From assembly GCA_900552325.1 (NCBI GenBank), contig URZG01000139.1:1-6221 (forward strand): 6,221 nucleotides of DNA, written 5' to 3'. The notes beneath the pieces were generated by a model. The model was not told the DNA's origin, did no database searches, and worked only from the letters and a program-made list of their open reading frames with translations. The stretch's first letter is position 1. Each line of letters opens with the position of its first letter. Origin of the DNA: an uncultured Porphyromonadaceae bacterium (GTDB lineage: Bacteria; Bacteroidota; Bacteroidia; Bacteroidales; Muribaculaceae). The position numbers and the translations under genes were made by a program. Shown here piece by piece: positions 4,806-6,221 of this stretch.

Positions 4806-5963
4806 ATGAAGAAAATTATCCTTTTCGCTGCTCTCGCCATGGGCGCAGTAGCATCGCAGGCTCAGACCACCGTTGCCGGCTCTAAGTTCTTTGACAACTG
4901 GTCGTTCACCCTCAAGGGTGGTATGGTTTCCCCTATGGAGAATGTAGGTTTCTTTAAGGCAGCCCGCGGCATCGCCGGTGCTGAACTCCGCAAGCAGATC
5001 ACCCCGATCTTCGGTCTCGGTGTAGAAGGCGAGTGGAGCGTGAACACCTCCTCCTGGACCGGTCTGAAATCCGCCAACACATTTGACCATCAGTATGTAG
5101 GCGTATTCGGTACCTTCAACTTTATGAACGCCTTCGCCGGTTATACCGGTGCTCCCCGTGTATTCGAGCTCGAGGCCGTAGCCGGAACAGGCTGGCTCCA
5201 CGCCTACTATCCCCACACTGTGGCTGAGGACGGCAACTCCTGGGCTACCAAGGTAGGTCTTAACTTCAACTTCAACCTCGGCGAGGCCAAGGCCTGGACC
5301 ATCTCCCTCAAGCCCGCCATCCTGTGGAACATGAACCACCACGGTATCGAATCCAACGTGCTCGGTTATGCTGCCAACTACGACAGCAACAACGCAGTCG
5401 TTGAACTCGAGGCAGGTGTTACCTATCACTTCGGCAACTCCAACGGCACCCACCACTTCACCCTCGTCCGTCCCTACGACCAGGCTGAAGTTGACGCCCT
5501 CAACGCTCAGATCAACGCCCTCCGCGCCGACCTCGACGCTTGCGGCGTGAACAACGCAGCTCTCCTCGCTCAGATCGCCGACCTCCAGGCTCAGCTCGAT
5601 GCCTGCAACCGTCGTCCCGCCGCTGTGGAGAAAGTTGTCAAGGACCTCAACAACATCCGCTACGTCTTCTTCAACATCAGCTCCGCCGTTATCCAGCCCA
5701 ACCAGCAGCCTAACGTAGCTATGGTAGCCGACGCTATGAAGGACAACAAAGCCACCGTTACCGTTGACGGTTACGCATCGAAGGACGGTTCGCTCGCTTT
5801 CAACGAAAAACTCGCTCAGCGTCGTGCTGACGCCGTTAAGAAAGAGCTCGTTAACCGCTACGGCATCGCCGCTGACCGCATCAACGCTCAGGGCAAGGGT
5901 ATCGGTGACCTCTTCAGCGAGAACGACTGGAACCGTGTTGCTGTCTGCACCGTTAACCAGTAA
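4806..5963 (+). CDS. OmpA-family outer membrane protein (barrel, coiled-coil linker, peptidoglycan-binding domain)
   Basis: 385 aa, a major outer membrane protein that ties the outer membrane to the cell wall. Signal peptide 1-19 (MKKIILFAALAMGAVASQA, cleavage before QTT). Residues 20-210 alternate in the manner of a transmembrane beta-barrel and end with the strand AGVTYHF. Residues 225-268 form a heptad-type linker with two related 15-residue units, LNAQINALRADLDAC and LLAQIADLQAQLDAC, spaced 21 residues apart and each ending in Cys (246, 267). Residues 275-385 are the OmpA C-terminal domain: YVFFNISSAVI at 286-296, GYASKDGS at 322-329, and LAQRRADAV at 336-344, which keeps the peptidoglycan-contacting arginine (340). 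The aspartate of the usual GYTD motif is Ser325. Leucine is encoded almost always by CTC, unlike neighbouring genes, consistent with very high expression. It has its own consensus promoter and a strong terminator, so it is probably monocistronic. Confidence 0.95.
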   Translation: MKKIILFAALAMGAVASQAQTTVAGSKFFDNWSFTLKGGMVSPMENVGFFKAARGIAGAELRKQITPIFGLGVEGEWSVNTSSWTGLKSANTFDHQYVGVFGTFNFMNAFAGYTGAPRVFELEAVAGTGWLHAYYPHTVAEDGNSWATKVGLNFNFNLGEAKAWTISLKPAILWNMNHHGIESNVLGYAANYDSNNAVVELEAGVTYHFGNSNGTHHFTLVRPYDQAEVDALNAQINALRADLDACGVNNAALLAQIADLQAQLDACNRRPAAVEKVVKDLNNIRYVFFNISSAVIQPNQQPNVAMVADAMKDNKATVTVDGYASKDGSLAFNEKLAQRRADAVKKELVNRYGIAADRINAQGKGIGDLFSENDWNRVAVCTVNQ

Positions 5964-6007
5964 TCATCGTCGACCGACGGGCATCAGCCCGCTGACATAA
6001 ACTGAAA

Positions 6008-6044
6008 AAGCGGGAGCGTATCGCAAGCCGATACGCTCCCGCTT
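6008..6044 (+). terminator. Strong hairpin terminator after the OmpA gene, possibly bidirectional
   Basis: AAGCGGGAGCGTATCG (6008-6023) pairs perfectly over 16 bp with CGATACGCTCCCGCTT (6029-6044) around a CAAGC loop, 44 nt after the stop codon. On the plus strand the stem is followed only by a weakly T-rich stretch. On the minus strand it reads out into five consecutive Ts, so it could also stop transcription arriving from the right. Confidence 0.85.
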
Positions 6045-6221
6045 CGTCTGTTGAGACCTCCCCCCCCCTCCGGGGCGGACAAGAAGCAATGCAGCCGCGG
6101 ACTTTTGTAATGGGGCGGGGCGACATTCATCATATTTATAAATATTTAACTGCATGTACGGGAACAGTAACTATTCAGCCAAAGCAAAAGTCATAAAGAG
6201 TCGCCTCGTCTTATCAGACGA
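6045..6221. other. Non-coding right end of the window
   Basis: No gene is supported in these 177 bp. They hold a run of nine Cs (6060-6068), a 14-bp AT palindrome ATATTTATAAATAT (6132-6145), and at the very edge an inverted repeat TCGTCT/AGACGA (6206-6221) cut by the window end. A minus-strand frame is open from the edge to a TAG at 6171-6173 (16 codons) and might be the end of a gene further right, but it is too short to judge. Confidence 0.5.

Noticed and set aside
4776..5456. Minus-strand 226-codon frame opposite the OmpA gene
   Set aside because: Caused by the strong CTC/AAC/GCC codon bias of the OmpA gene; composition (Gly/Val/Glu-rich) shows no domain.
5964..6155. Minus-strand 63-codon frame after the OmpA gene
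   Set aside because: It spans the terminator hairpin and C-run and has no recognisable features.

Overview
The window looks like a chromosomal segment from a gut Bacteroidales bacterium, most likely of the Muribaculaceae (S24-7) type. Four things point there. The abundant OmpA-like porin has a Bacteroidetes-style C-terminal domain. A secreted Pro/Gly/Asn-rich protein resembles Bacteroidales orphans. The genes lack Shine-Dalgarno sequences and have AT-rich leaders. Promoters match the Bacteroidetes sigma-70 consensus (TTTG, about 20 bp, TAnnTTTG), with a perfect copy ahead of the OmpA gene. The genus is not determinable from this sequence.

Layout. (a) 3-1007, plus: the 3' part of a YbdG/MscM-like mechanosensitive channel whose start lies outside the window. 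(b) 1013-1270, minus: a small stand-alone TSCPD-domain protein with five cysteines, converging on the channel gene with only 5 bp between stop codons. (c) 1404-2390, plus: a secreted orphan with a long low-complexity region and a conserved-looking hydrophobic/aromatic C-terminal domain. (d) 2391-2598: an intergenic region carrying two near-identical palindromes in inverted orientation (REP/BIME-like). (e) 2599-4314, plus: an ArnT/PMT-type polyprenyl-phosphate-sugar-dependent membrane glycosyltransferase. (f) 4315-4805: a 491-bp non-coding region with a structured stretch near 4372-4410, then the OmpA promoter and a leader of roughly 110 nt. (g) 4806-5963, plus: an OmpA-family outer membrane protein (barrel, coiled-coil linker, peptidoglycan-binding domain) with strongly biased codons. 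(h) 5964-6221: a very strong hairpin terminator, then non-coding sequence to the window end.

Most genes relate to the cell envelope: channel, secreted protein, envelope glycosyltransferase and outer membrane anchor. Each plus-strand gene is separated by 200-500 bp or by a strand switch, and several have their own promoter-like signals. They therefore look like individual transcription units rather than one operon.

I see no CRISPR array, tRNA, rRNA, transposase, phage gene or defence cassette, and no convincing new multi-gene system. The most unusual items are the paired palindromes at 2437-2518, the secreted orphan at 1404-2390, the TSCPD mini-protein, and the alternative RNA foldings at 4372-4410 and in the OmpA leader.
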